Origin: Natroniella sulfidigena
GTDB taxonomy: Bacteria; Bacillota; Halanaerobiia; Halobacteroidales; Halobacteroidaceae
Assembly (NCBI RefSeq): GCF_023223645.1
Contig: NZ_JALKBY010000006.1
Span: 62,001 to 126,000 of the forward strand
Length of the DNA stretch: 64,000 bases
Direction: 5' to 3'
Part shown: one piece after another, positions 8,362-16,538 of the stretch
Layout of the letters: the number at the start of each line of letters is the position of its first letter
Position numbering within the stretch: position 1 is the first letter of the stretch
The notes under the pieces: generated by a model
Databases searched by the model: none
The model's input: only the letters and a program-made list of their open reading frames with translations
What the model was told of the DNA's origin: nothing
Made by a program: the position numbers and the translations under genes

Positions 8362-10107
8362 TTAATCATTTTGACTACCATTTAAATATTCTTCTAATTC
8401 TTGTGAAGTTAAGACATTGATATCACTGTTTACCTCTTTTGGTTCTCCTTCACCTTCTGAATTCGTAAATAACTCCTTCAACTCAGAGCCAACTTGAATA
8501 TTTTGATTGGTATTTTCCACTAACTCATAGACTGCTGTATTTAAATCTTTGATTACCTCTTCTAGATCATTCAGGTTAAAATCAATATCGCTCAAAAAAT
8601 TACCTAACAAGCTATCCATATTCTCAAATTTTTCATCAATCAACTGCTCTGATAATTCAATATAATTTTTAAATTCCTCTAAAACCCTCTTTAACTCTCT
8701 ATTATGAACTTGATTGAAATTATTCATAATCTTTTCCAATTGATTAATCTTGGTTACCATATTCTGATCTAATGTCTTAGCTAAATTATTCACCTTATAG
8801 ATCAACTTGCCATTAGTTTGATTAATCTTCTCACAGGCCATTACCAACTTACTCTCTTCCTCTTGTCTCTGCTCTAAACTTTGACTCTGCCTTTTAAATT
8901 CTTGACTGTAACCTTCTAAATAATCCTTTAATTCTGTAGTCAAATCAGTCAATAATTCACGTTGTGATCTATTTTCTTTTGTAATAGCAGTTTCTAACTC
9001 TCCTATCGTCTCACTAAATTGCTCAGTATAAATTTGGAAACTATCTTCTGTCTTTTTAGTTAACTCTTTTAATAAATTGAGTTCCTCTTTAAGAGTTTGA
9101 TTGCTCTGATTTTGAATCTGAGTCTGCTCTTTAAATAAGCCTAAATAACTCTCTTGCTGTTCTTGTAGACCGTTAAACACCTTAAATAATGAGTCAAAAT
9201 TATCATTTAAATCATCTAGTCCTACTTTAAATTGTTCAGTAAATTCTTCACTCTGTTGATAAGTCTCTTTTAACTTCTCCTGAACTAGATCAAATTTTTC
9301 AATGCTTTTATTTAATCGATAGTTAAATTGATTCATATGCTCCCTTCCTTCTTCAAATTCAGCAGAAAAGTTCTCAAAGCTACCCATCAATTGATAAATA
9401 TCTTCTAATACTCCTCGCAAATCATTGATTGAATTAGTATAAGTACTAGTCAATGCCTCTTGTAATTGATTGATTGATTCAGTAAATAAATTACGCTGCA
9501 TATTCTCGGTAGAAACCTGATTATCAAGGTGATTTTCTAATTTCAACATAATCTTTGTTAATAACTCCTCAGCATTAAAAAGTTTAGTTACAAAGTTGAT
9601 AAGCAAAGAATATACCATTCCAATAATACTGGTATTAAAAGCTATCTGCATCCCTGACATTACCGAACCAAATTGTTCTAAATTAATATCTGTCGTAGGC
9701 AATTGGCTTAATGAGTAATATAAACCAATAAAAGTCCCTAGCACCCCCACTAAAATAAAGATAGAGATTGATTTTTGAATAAAACTGAGTGAACTTACAA
9801 CAGGAAGTGCTAAAAATTGATTTTCATCACTCCCTAACCCTACCTCATAATCAGCAAAATAAGATTCAATAAATGAACGAGTATTTACCTCTGTCATTGA
9901 ATTTCCTAATATTTTTTTATAATCTGTTACTAATTCTTTAACTACTCCATATTCTAAACCTCCACTATCAAGTTCTTGATCTAAAAAACTCAATTCCTTG
10001 AAGATTTTAATGTAAACCAATAAATCAACAATTAATAATACAGAAAGCCCTAAAAAGACTGTTAAGCTGGTCATATTAGTAAAAATCCCTTGTAAAAAGT
10101 AAAACAT
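8362..10107 (-). CDS. MotA/TolQ/ExbB-family channel with long coiled-coil tail, ZorA-like
   Basis: From ATG 10107 the protein is 581 residues; the frame opens at GTG 10140, but only the ATG has a good site (AAAGGGG, 6 bases away). Numbered from GTG 10140, membrane helices lie at about 25-45, 124-145 and 166-186, the last two with the AFNTSIIGM signature of MotA/TolQ/ExbB channels. About 370 residues of heptad-rich Glu/Gln/Asn/Leu helix follow (190-560) and would project into the cytoplasm. This layout, paired with an OmpA-tailed MotB-like gene, is that of ZorA in Zorya anti-phage systems, but no zorC, zorD or zorE gene is adjacent. It may also be a non-defence motor of unknown role. Confidence 0.8.
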   Translation of the reverse strand: MFYFLQGIFTNMTSLTVFLGLSVLLIVDLLVYIKIFKELSFLDQELDSGGLEYGVVKELVTDYKKILGNSMTEVNTRSFIESYFADYEVGLGSDENQFLALPVVSSLSFIQKSISIFILVGVLGTFIGLYYSLSQLPTTDINLEQFGSVMSGMQIAFNTSIIGMVYSLLINFVTKLFNAEELLTKIMLKLENHLDNQVSTENMQRNLFTESINQLQEALTSTYTNSINDLRGVLEDIYQLMGSFENFSAEFEEGREHMNQFNYRLNKSIEKFDLVQEKLKETYQQSEEFTEQFKVGLDDLNDNFDSLFKVFNGLQEQQESYLGLFKEQTQIQNQSNQTLKEELNLLKELTKKTEDSFQIYTEQFSETIGELETAITKENRSQRELLTDLTTELKDYLEGYSQEFKRQSQSLEQRQEEESKLVMACEKINQTNGKLIYKVNNLAKTLDQNMVTKINQLEKIMNNFNQVHNRELKRVLEEFKNYIELSEQLIDEKFENMDSLLGNFLSDIDFNLNDLEEVIKDLNTAVYELVENTNQNIQVGSELKELFTNSEGEGEPKEVNSDINVLTSQELEEYLNGSQND

Positions 10108-10200
10108 AATTAGCCCCTTTCTAATTAATTGATTAATCACCTCTATCTATTTTATATTCAATCTTTAGGAGAAATATTTTTAAATTGGAATATTTTATTT

Positions 10201-10230
10201 AATCATTTAGTCATAAGTGACTAAATGATT
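10201..10230. promoter_or_regulatory. Perfect 13-bp inverted repeat upstream of the motor operon
   Basis: AATCATTTAGTCA and its exact complement, separated by TAAG, 94 bases upstream of the ZorA-like start. It has no T-run in the minus direction beyond an AT-rich tail. It could be an operator for the motor operon or a hairpin left from the upstream terminator region. Confidence 0.4.
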
Positions 10231-10251
10231 TCTGAACATAATTCGTAAAAT

Positions 10252-10276
10252 AAAAAAAGCAGAGGATTTCTCCCCT
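10252..10276 (-). terminator. Terminator after the 129-residue helical gene
   Basis: Minus-strand hairpin AGGGGA-GAAA-TCCTCT (GNRA tetraloop, one G-T pair) followed by GCTTTTTTTATTTT. It separates the small gene from the ZorA/ZorB-like pair. Confidence 0.75.
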
Positions 10277-10298
10277 ACCTAAAGCCTTAATTATTCAG

Positions 10299-10688
10299 TT
10301 AATCTTTCCTTTTTTTCGTAATCACTTTCTTAATCGTCTTCTTTCCATCTGCTACTTCCTCAATAATCTCCTCTTCTACTTCTACCTCCATTACATCCTC
10401 TGGTTCACTCTGATTAACTTCAGCTTGACTCAGTTTTAAGATATCTTCTAAATCAGCCCGTAATAACTGTTGTAAATCGATACCTGTTCTCATTATTTGA
10501 TCTACCCTCTTTTGAAATTTAAGCAACTTCTTAGCACTCATATCTTCCCAATCTACTACTTTTTTCAATTCTTCAGCCTCAGCATTAACTAACTGAGCAA
10601 GTGCTGTTCTAGCTAGAGCGGTAGATTCTAATACATCAGTAATTGCTTCTTCTCTATCCTTTTTCGCCGGTACTAACTCTTCAAACAT
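10299..10688 (-). CDS. Small helical hypothetical protein
   Basis: A 129-residue, strongly charged protein without signal peptide or membrane segment. Residues 15-50 form an amphipathic helix with an ALARTALAQLVNAEAEEL pattern that resembles short helical segments of many Firmicutes hypothetical proteins. The C-terminus is very acidic (about 95-112) and then ends in a lysine-rich tail (KKVITKKRKD). I do not recognise a family firmly. A terminator separates it from the downstream ZorA/ZorB-like genes, so it is probably a single-gene unit and a link to the motor is not supported. Confidence 0.6.
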   Translation of the reverse strand: MFEELVPAKKDREEAITDVLESTALARTALAQLVNAEAEELKKVVDWEDMSAKKLLKFQKRVDQIMRTGIDLQQLLRADLEDILKLSQAEVNQSEPEDVMEVEVEEEIIEEVADGKKTIKKVITKKRKD

Positions 10689-10799
10689 TATCCAACCCTC
10701 CCTATATGTTTATAAATTGATTATTTTACATTATATTCTATTGGAGGGTTGGACTAAATATCACTAGATTAGATAAATATTTAAATTTAATTGGTTTTA

Positions 10800-10850
10800 A
10801 AGGCTCTTGACTTTAACACACACTCATTACTCACACTGACACTGTTTAAT
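10800..10850. repeat. Partial CACTCACA-type repeat arm
   Basis: ACACACACTCATTACTCAC followed by ACTGACACTG matches the vocabulary of one arm of the repeats at 40145 and 61296, and a similar half arm at 62750-62780, but no second arm is present. It lies in the spacer before the FabI stop. Confidence 0.45.
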
Positions 10851-10858
10851 TTAATTAC

Positions 10859-11641
10859 CTACCCTATAATATTATAACCACCATCAACATGAATAATCTC
10901 TCCTGTTACCCCTTGGGATAGATCACTTAATAAATAAAGAGCACTCTTAGCTATTTCTTCACCTTTAACCAACCTCTTCATCGGAGCCCGCTCAGAAAAG
11001 GCTTTCAATAAACCTCTAAAATCAGAGATTCCACACGCTGCTCGAGTCAAAACTGGCCCAGGCGATAAAGCATTAACTCTAATCCCTTCTTCACCAAAGT
11101 CATCTGCTAAATAAGCAACTGATGATTCCAATGCAGCTTTAGCCACTCCCATTACATTATAATTAGGCATTACCTTTTCACTCCCATAATAAGAAAGGGT
11201 AATCGCTGACGAATCTCTACCCTTCATCAATGGCTGGGCCAACTGTAATGCTTTCGTAAATGAATAAACACTGACTTCCATCGCCTTAATAAAACCTTCC
11301 CGTGAAGTAGCTACATACTTTCCTTGTAACTCATCCTTATTAGGGCCACCAGCAATCGCATGAACTAAAAAGTCTAATTCACCATTAAAGTAATCATTCA
11401 ATTTATTAAAAACTTGAGTAAATTGCTGATCATCTAATACATCCAATTCTTCATAAAATTCTGCTCCTAATTCATCAAATAAGGGAATTACCTTCTTAGC
11501 TACCTGCTCATTTTGATAAGTAAAAGCTAACTCTGCCCCTTGCTTGTGCATCTGTTGGGCAATCTTCCAGGCAATTGATTTATTATTAGCAACTCCCATA
11601 ACCAGACCTTTCTTTCCTTGCATTAAGTTTTGAGTCATCAT
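10859..11641 (-). CDS. fabI: Enoyl-[acyl-carrier-protein] reductase (NADH), FabI
   Basis: About 260 residues, short-chain dehydrogenase fold. The N-terminal nucleotide loop GVANNKSIAW is the FabI-specific variant of the glycine motif. The catalytic Tyr and Lys lie in PNYNVMGVAK, six residues apart (Y163/K170 counted from the upstream GTG 11647), preceded by SYYGSE. The C-terminus GEIIHVDGGYNI is typical. It reduces trans-2-enoyl-ACP in the last step of each fatty-acid elongation cycle. AGGGGTG precedes two close ATG codons (11641, 11638). It lies 117 bases after the ATP-grasp gene with no clear terminator, so read-through from the thiol operon is possible. Confidence 0.95.
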   Translation of the reverse strand: MMTQNLMQGKKGLVMGVANNKSIAWKIAQQMHKQGAELAFTYQNEQVAKKVIPLFDELGAEFYEELDVLDDQQFTQVFNKLNDYFNGELDFLVHAIAGGPNKDELQGKYVATSREGFIKAMEVSVYSFTKALQLAQPLMKGRDSSAITLSYYGSEKVMPNYNVMGVAKAALESSVAYLADDFGEEGIRVNALSPGPVLTRAACGISDFRGLLKAFSERAPMKRLVKGEEIAKSALYLLSDLSQGVTGEIIHVDGGYNIIG

Positions 11642-11763
11642 TTTCACCCCTACAATTATTTAATTTAACCACGTACAATTAGTTACCTTTAATATAAATT
11701 CTAGATTTGGTTTCTAATACCTTCTTTTACAATTAAGTTTATCTTAAGGTTATTATTAACTTT

Positions 11764-13098
11764 TTAAGAGTTGCAATTATCTGCTTTACTTATAAAATTA
11801 GGTAAAGTAACACAACCGGTTGCACTAGCAATCACATCTTGTTGAGCTGCTCTAGTATAAATCCCTTTAAATTCTTGATTATACAAAAACAGTCCTAGAA
11901 TATACTTATAAGGCTCAAATTTAAGCTTGCCATCTACAAAGACTGCTAACTCTTGACTAGGTAATGAGCAATATTCTTGGACTAAATAAGTCCCTGGCTC
12001 TATCTTATCTAATTTAGCCTGCCACTCTTGTTCAGTTACATCTTTACCAATCACTACCCCTTGAGCACCATACAAATCTAATGGCTTTAAAACAAAATCT
12101 TCTTGATTCTTTTTAACTTGATTGACTTGCTTATTATTAGTAGGTTGATATTGAAATGTGAGCGGAATATGCTGCTTAATAAATTCTTTTTCAGTTTGCT
12201 CTAAAAAATGAACCTTTTGTTCATCATGCAAAATAGAAAAGATAACCTTATTATGTATGATCTGTGATCTGAGCGGGCCAACAACACAGACATCTTGATT
12301 GCGATAAGCAGCCAAAAAATCCTCTATCTGTTGATAATGCTCCATTAGATCTAAGGTCACTGCCCGCCGATAAATCAAATCAACCCTAAAATCATCCTTA
12401 TATAAGTTATCCCCATCATAACTTAATTCTCTAGGATCAATAATCTGAACCGAATAACCTTTCTGCTCTAATACCTCTTGAAAATACTCAAATTCACTGA
12501 CCATCCCATAACCTTCAAAATCCATAATCCCAATATTAGGTTGCTCTAGTTGGCCACCAAATTGAGAATAATTATCTAGTAGGGTATCTAGCCAACTCTC
12601 TACTAATTCACAATACTCAATTTGATAATCTTCAGCTAAAGTTTTGACTGCTACAGTATCTAAAAAATGTTCTTCTAAGGTATTAGTCTTAACCATCCCT
12701 GAAGAACCATCTGCATTTAACTCACAAAATTTAAAGTCTGTTGGCCCGTGATAAAAGATATCAAAACGAGCCATTGGAAAGTAAGAATCATAGCCAGGAT
12801 CAACTAAATTTAACTCTTCTAACTCCTTAGAAAATCCAAAGTATGATCGAAACTCTTGGTCAGTTAAATATCTATCAACAACCTTCACTAATATCTCAGT
12901 CAGTTGAGCAGTTAATTCTTTAAACTGCTTAATCTCTTTAGCAGTAAAGAAAAAAGGTTGATATAAGAAAGGAATCACTGCCCCTTGGTAGTAGGCAGCT
13001 GAATCCTCAAGCTTATGATATAATAACTGGTAATCCTCAGCATATCTTGCCTCATCTGCTGTTAACAACTCTTGATATACCCGAAATAGTCGATCCAT
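11764..13098 (-). CDS. ATP-grasp ligase, glutathionylspermidine-synthase/circularly permuted type
   Basis: A 444-residue cytoplasmic protein. A pre-ATP-grasp block near 115-140 reads ARFDIFYHG...FKFCELNADGSSG, the acidic/Asn signature seen in glutathionylspermidine-synthase-like ligases. The ATP-grasp part near 330-385 reads VLKPLDLYGAQGVVIG and YLVQEYCSLPS, supplying nucleotide and magnesium ligands. It is not a canonical GshB. The start is 4 bases from the glutamate-cysteine ligase stop, behind GGAGGGAG. Position suggests it adds a second group to gamma-glutamylcysteine, making glutathione or a related thiol; the substrate is not shown by the sequence. Residues near the C-terminus include Cys (SATGCVTLPNF). 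Confidence 0.75.
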   Translation of the reverse strand: MDRLFRVYQELLTADEARYAEDYQLLYHKLEDSAAYYQGAVIPFLYQPFFFTAKEIKQFKELTAQLTEILVKVVDRYLTDQEFRSYFGFSKELEELNLVDPGYDSYFPMARFDIFYHGPTDFKFCELNADGSSGMVKTNTLEEHFLDTVAVKTLAEDYQIEYCELVESWLDTLLDNYSQFGGQLEQPNIGIMDFEGYGMVSEFEYFQEVLEQKGYSVQIIDPRELSYDGDNLYKDDFRVDLIYRRAVTLDLMEHYQQIEDFLAAYRNQDVCVVGPLRSQIIHNKVIFSILHDEQKVHFLEQTEKEFIKQHIPLTFQYQPTNNKQVNQVKKNQEDFVLKPLDLYGAQGVVIGKDVTEQEWQAKLDKIEPGTYLVQEYCSLPSQELAVFVDGKLKFEPYKYILGLFLYNQEFKGIYTRAAQQDVIASATGCVTLPNFISKADNCNS

Positions 13099-13101
13099 CC
13101 T

Positions 13102-14397
13102 CTATTCTCCCTCCAGATAAAGGTTTAAAATATCCCTTTTAAAAGCTTCTGTCCTACCTGCTTGTAACTTAGACTTAATCTGATCAGCTAAAGTCTCTTT
13201 AGAATCAATAATATCAGCTAATGGCTCTAAATAATCGACTTCTGAATCACTAAGACCTACTTTGGCCCACTCCAATAATTGAGCAGCTAAATCTATCAAT
13301 TTATAATCCCCTAACATTGCATCTAAACCATCAACCATACTGTTTTTCCGAGCAGCTAAAACCTCTTCTAAACTGAACCCTTCTACTAACTGATATAACC
13401 TTTCTAAATTCTGTTGATCATAAAATAACCCTTTATATAAGGCTACCATAGCCCAACTCAAATCAGGAGGAATAGAATCTGTCATTCTAATCTCAATAAA
13501 GTGTTTTAACCTGACATCAGGAAAAACCATTGTCAAGATATGTTCTAGTTCTTCACTCCCAAGCTCATCTTCCTCAAAAATCTCTCGACAAGTCTGATCA
13601 CCAGTAGCTAGATATTGATCATTGCTCTTAAGTAGTATTGGTTCTCTAGTTAAGATATACTCAGCGTACTTTCTATAACCAAAATCTTCAGCAAAAGCTT
13701 CCTCAATAATTCCTGTTCGAGCAGGATCAGTATTATCCCAGATATGTGTTCGTACAGTCTGCTGAGGATAAACCTCCCCTTCAAAAACAGGAGCATTATC
13801 TGTTAAGATTGCAAAGAGAGGAGATAAAGCATTAGCAATTCTAAATTTATGTATAAAGTCCGATTCATCTTCATAATCCAAAGCTACCTGTAAAGCTGCT
13901 GTTCCTTTCATCATATTATGGGCACAGCTTCCTTTGCTTTCTAAATAATTTGACATAATTTGATATCTCTGTTTAGGATTCCACTCTATCTGATCAATCT
14001 TACTTTTAGGCTGATAACCAGTTGTGATCAAGTAGTAACCTTTCTTATCTAAGATTGGAATTAGATCTGTTAAGAAAGTAGAATAGACTTCTTCTAGCTT
14101 CTTAATCTCCTTCTGCGGGTGGCTACTGGCCTCTATTTGCCCTCCTGGTTCTAAAGTGACCTCTGCCTGCTGAGAAGTTAAACCTACTAAATGGCCATTC
14201 TCTTCATTTTTCTCCCACCCTTTCTGGGCCAACTCTTCTAAAATATCTTCTATTCCATCATCTTCTCGATAATCAATTGCTCGCCAGCTAGATTGCTCCA
14301 CTATAAAATGCTCAAACTCTACTCCTAGCTTCTGCTGATTAGTCTCTCCTGCTTTAAAAAAACTTTCTAATTTATCTAATTGTTCTTGATACTCCAC
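13102..14397 (-). CDS. gshA: Glutamate-cysteine ligase (GCS2/plant-type)
   Basis: About 431 residues from GTG 14397, which has GGGGTGA five bases upstream; a TTG at 14430 opens the same frame but lacks a site. It condenses glutamate and cysteine with ATP to gamma-glutamylcysteine. Recognisable blocks are KLGVEFEHFIV, VTLEPGGQIEASSHP, MMKGTAALQVALDY, and IEIRMTDSIPP, all of the GCS2 family fold. It lies between a GloB-like hydrolase gene and an ATP-grasp gene with nearly no spacing, so all three are one transcript. Glutathione synthesis is uncommon in anaerobic Firmicutes, which makes the cluster noteworthy. Confidence 0.88.
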   Translation of the reverse strand: MEYQEQLDKLESFFKAGETNQQKLGVEFEHFIVEQSSWRAIDYREDDGIEDILEELAQKGWEKNEENGHLVGLTSQQAEVTLEPGGQIEASSHPQKEIKKLEEVYSTFLTDLIPILDKKGYYLITTGYQPKSKIDQIEWNPKQRYQIMSNYLESKGSCAHNMMKGTAALQVALDYEDESDFIHKFRIANALSPLFAILTDNAPVFEGEVYPQQTVRTHIWDNTDPARTGIIEEAFAEDFGYRKYAEYILTREPILLKSNDQYLATGDQTCREIFEEDELGSEELEHILTMVFPDVRLKHFIEIRMTDSIPPDLSWAMVALYKGLFYDQQNLERLYQLVEGFSLEEVLAARKNSMVDGLDAMLGDYKLIDLAAQLLEWAKVGLSDSEVDYLEPLADIIDSKETLADQIKSKLQAGRTEAFKRDILNLYLEGE

Positions 14398-14430
14398 CTT
14401 CTTCACCCCATTTACAAAAATATAAATCAA

Positions 14431-15063
14431 TTACTTCTTTAACATATCCTTTACAATCCGATTTCTCTTTCTTTCTCTCCCTAAAGTACTCTGACCAAGA
14501 TGTCCTGGATAAACTTCCAACTGATCATCTAACTTCATTACTTTTTGGGAAATTGAATCAGCTAACTGCTGATAACTTCCTCCAGTTAAATCTGTTCTGC
14601 CTACTGAACCTTTAAATAAAGTATCTCCAGTTAATAAAATATCATCTATCTTAATACAAATCCCTCCTGGAGTATGCCCTGGAGTATGAATTATCTCTAA
14701 TTTTAACTGACCTACTTTTATCTTTTCCCCATCTTGCAATAATTTATCAGCCTCAATACTGACACTTGGCACTGAAGGACTACTCGATAAATTCAACTCA
14801 GGTTTAAGTAATCCTTCCGCATCTGCTTCATGAATCCAAACAGGCACTTGCAACTCCTGTTGTAAATCTTCAACAGCTAAAATATGATCGTAATGATAAT
14901 GAGTTAAGACTATAGCTTTAATGTTCAACTCTTCTTGTTCAATATAATTAAGAATAGTATCCTTACCACCACCTGGATCTACAATTATTCCTGCTCCTTC
15001 TTCATCAGTGACGAGATAACAGTTAACATTTCCGATTCCTACTTTGAAATTTTTTAATTTCAT
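14431..15063 (-). CDS. Metallo-beta-lactamase-fold hydrolase, glyoxalase II-like
   Basis: A 210-residue hydrolase with the metal motif THYHYDH (H55, H57, D59, H60), a third histidine in HTPGHTPGG (about 131-139), the bridging aspartate in TGDTLF, and the final histidine in YPGHLG. This pattern is that of GloB and related thioesterases; the short length without the C-terminal helical GloB domain places it among the compact MBL-fold relatives. It heads the operon with glutamate-cysteine ligase and ATP-grasp, and a divergent glyoxalase I lies 362 bases away, which supports a role in hydrolysing S-lactoyl-thiol. Start ATG is behind GGGAGG. Confidence 0.85.
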   Translation of the reverse strand: MKLKNFKVGIGNVNCYLVTDEEGAGIIVDPGGGKDTILNYIEQEELNIKAIVLTHYHYDHILAVEDLQQELQVPVWIHEADAEGLLKPELNLSSSPSVPSVSIEADKLLQDGEKIKVGQLKLEIIHTPGHTPGGICIKIDDILLTGDTLFKGSVGRTDLTGGSYQQLADSISQKVMKLDDQLEVYPGHLGQSTLGRERKRNRIVKDMLKK

Positions 15064-15082
15064 TTTCTATTCCTCCCTTTAT

Positions 15083-15311
15083 TGATATTTAGTGGCACTT
15101 TGCCACTAAATATCAGTGTACAGTTTACGGTAGATATGGTTTTTATGGATTTCACGAAGGGTCTTGATAAAGACCCGTAGGTACAGTTAACAGTTAAAAG
15201 CATTAAATCCTTAAAATCAAAAACCACATGAGCTTGTAAGTATAAGTCTTTTTAGAGATCTTTTTTTATTTTTGAATTTTAACTGTAAACTGTTCACTGT
15301 TAACTGTCAAC
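15083..15311. repeat. Fold-back repeat filling the GloB operon leader, ACAGTTTAC arm type
   Basis: Starts with a perfect palindrome TGATATTTAGTGGCA-CTT-complement (15083-15115), continues with GTGTACAGTTTACGGT units, a nested small hairpin (15136-15181, stem GGGTCTT/AAGACCC), and closes with AACTGTAAACTGTTCACTG units. It lies between the likely promoter (15330-15335 -10) and the Shine-Dalgarno, so it should be transcribed as a roughly 260-base structured leader. Confidence 0.75.
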
Positions 15312-15329
15312 TATTATTTACTACCCCCT

Positions 15330-15338
15330 ATTATAACA
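15330..15338 (-). promoter_or_regulatory. Extended -10 promoter for the GloB-GshA-ATP-grasp operon
   Basis: On the minus strand TG-T-TATAAT forms an extended -10 element (-10 at 15330-15335); the -35 region is weak. It is back to back with the GloA promoter. Confidence 0.5.
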
Positions 15339-15361
15339 GCATTCCAAATAAGAATAAAGGT

Positions 15362-15390
15362 TTGACATCTAATTAATTATTTATTAGAAT
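15362..15390 (+). promoter_or_regulatory. Sigma-A promoter of gloA
   Basis: Consensus -35 TTGACA (15362-15367), 17-base spacer, -10 TAGAAT (15385-15390). It lies about 36 bases before the GloA start and is followed by AGGAGG. Confidence 0.8.
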
Positions 15391-15425
15391 GTAAGTTAAA
15401 TAATTCTATTCTTAGGAGGTGCCAC

Positions 15426-15815
15426 ATGTCTCAAGATTATAAGTTTGTTCATTCTTGTATTAGAGTTCTTGATTTAGAAAAATCAATCGAATTTTACCAA
15501 CAAGCATTAGGATTAGAAATAGCCAGAAAAAGAGATTTTCCTGAATATGAATTCACTTTAGTCTATCTTAAGAGTAAAACAGGAGATTTCGAAATTGAAC
15601 TTACATATAACTATGACCGAAAAGAGCCTTATACAATTGGAGATGGCTACAGCCATATTGCTGTTACCGTTGATGATTTAGAAAGCTCTTATCAACGTCA
15701 CCAAAAGTTAGGATATGAAGTTAGCGATATTAATAGCCTCAGTGAAGAAGCAAGTGGAGGCTATTACTTCCTAACAGACCCTGATGGGTATCGTACTGAA
15801 ATCATTCAAAAATAA
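15426..15815 (+). CDS. gloA: Glyoxalase I (lactoylglutathione lyase)
   Basis: A 129-residue vicinal-oxygen-chelate protein. The four metal ligands expected for GloA are visible: H9, E58 (ELTYN block), H77 (YSHIAV) and E125 (YRTEI). The length is close to the 135-residue E. coli enzyme. It isomerises the hemithioacetal of methylglyoxal and a thiol to S-lactoyl-thiol. It is the only plus-strand gene in this part, has its own TTGACA promoter and AGGAGGT site, and is divergent from the GloB-like/thiol biosynthesis operon, which together would form a complete methylglyoxal detoxification module. A terminator follows. Confidence 0.93.
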   Translation: MSQDYKFVHSCIRVLDLEKSIEFYQQALGLEIARKRDFPEYEFTLVYLKSKTGDFEIELTYNYDRKEPYTIGDGYSHIAVTVDDLESSYQRHQKLGYEVSDINSLSEEASGGYYFLTDPDGYRTEIIQK

Positions 15816-15819
15816 ATGC

Positions 15820-15857
15820 AAAAATAACCTCCTTTGCTGGCAAAGGAGGTTATTTTT
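15820..15857. terminator. Bidirectional terminator between gloA and the transglycosylase gene
   Basis: Perfect 18-bp stem AAAAATAACCTCCTTTGC with a 2-base centre and T-runs in both directions, between convergent genes. Confidence 0.92.
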
Positions 15858-15875
15858 ATATTTGCATCTTATAAA

Positions 15876-16538
15876 TTATTCTAATTCCAAAAATAACTGC
15901 TCAAAATGTTGACTAGCATATCCTCCATAATAATTAATCCGTTCCTTATAGAACTTATAGCGACCTAACACTTGAAATAAGTAATTATGATAAAGTTCAT
16001 CTGAATGTTTAGAATTAGCATTTGTAAAGCCCTGGTTATAAGAGATAATAGTTCGATTAAGATCACTATCATAAAGTTGTTGAGCTAAAGCTAGATAATA
16101 AACAGCAAATTTAATCCCTAAATCAGTTGGATCTAACTTTCGCCATTTATTATAATCAACCTCTAACTTCTCTGCAATCCATTTAGCAGTATCTATCTTC
16201 ATACTAGATATTCCAATACTTTTTCCTTGATCATAATCAGCTCTTGAAACAAAATTAGTCTCTGTTTCCAAAATAGCAGCCACCAATAACGGATCAACAT
16301 CTACATTAAATTTTTCAGAATAATGATTAGACCACTTAATTATCTCATCTGTATAATCCCTGACTCTCGATTTGGGCAAAGTTAAACTTGTATTAAAGGC
16401 ATTACTATGGACATATTTAATTCGATAATTTAAAAAACTTCTTACTTCTTGCTCCCCCCTTTGTGCTGTATATGCCATACTATTCGTAGAAACAATGAAC
16501 AAGATCAAAAGTATAGTACCCATCATTTTCAACTTCAT
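15876..16538 (-). CDS. Secreted lytic transglycosylase (SLT domain)
   Basis: About 220 residues from ATG 16538, chosen because AAGGGGG sits in front of it and a signal peptide follows at once (MKLKMMGTILLILFIV, cleavage near SMAYT-A); the longer upstream frame has no support. The SLT-like domain carries the catalytic glutamate in AAILETETNF, followed by SIGISSMKI and the helix SYNQGF typical of Slt/MltC-like muramidases. It would cleave peptidoglycan in the periplasm. Its neighbours do not form an operon with it; gloA is convergent and DUF378 is divergent. Confidence 0.85.
   Translation of the reverse strand: MKLKMMGTILLILFIVSTNSMAYTAQRGEQEVRSFLNYRIKYVHSNAFNTSLTLPKSRVRDYTDEIIKWSNHYSEKFNVDVDPLLVAAILETETNFVSRADYDQGKSIGISSMKIDTAKWIAEKLEVDYNKWRKLDPTDLGIKFAVYYLALAQQLYDSDLNRTIISYNQGFTNANSKHSDELYHNYLFQVLGRYKFYKERINYYGGYASQHFEQLFLELE

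Noticed and set aside
7625-10688. A complete Zorya defence system
   Set aside because: Only ZorA/ZorB-like genes are present. The 129-residue neighbour has no helicase, nuclease or HNH features and is cut off by a terminator; upstream genes are FabI and thiol enzymes.
13102-14397. GshF-type bifunctional glutathione synthetase
   Set aside because: The ligase and ATP-grasp are separate genes and the ligase ends without an ATP-grasp extension; the ATP-grasp partner is of another subfamily.
15083-15311. Riboswitch or T-box before the thiol operon
   Set aside because: The leader is explained by repeat arms and a small hairpin that recur elsewhere; no conserved aptamer motif or T-box sequence is visible.
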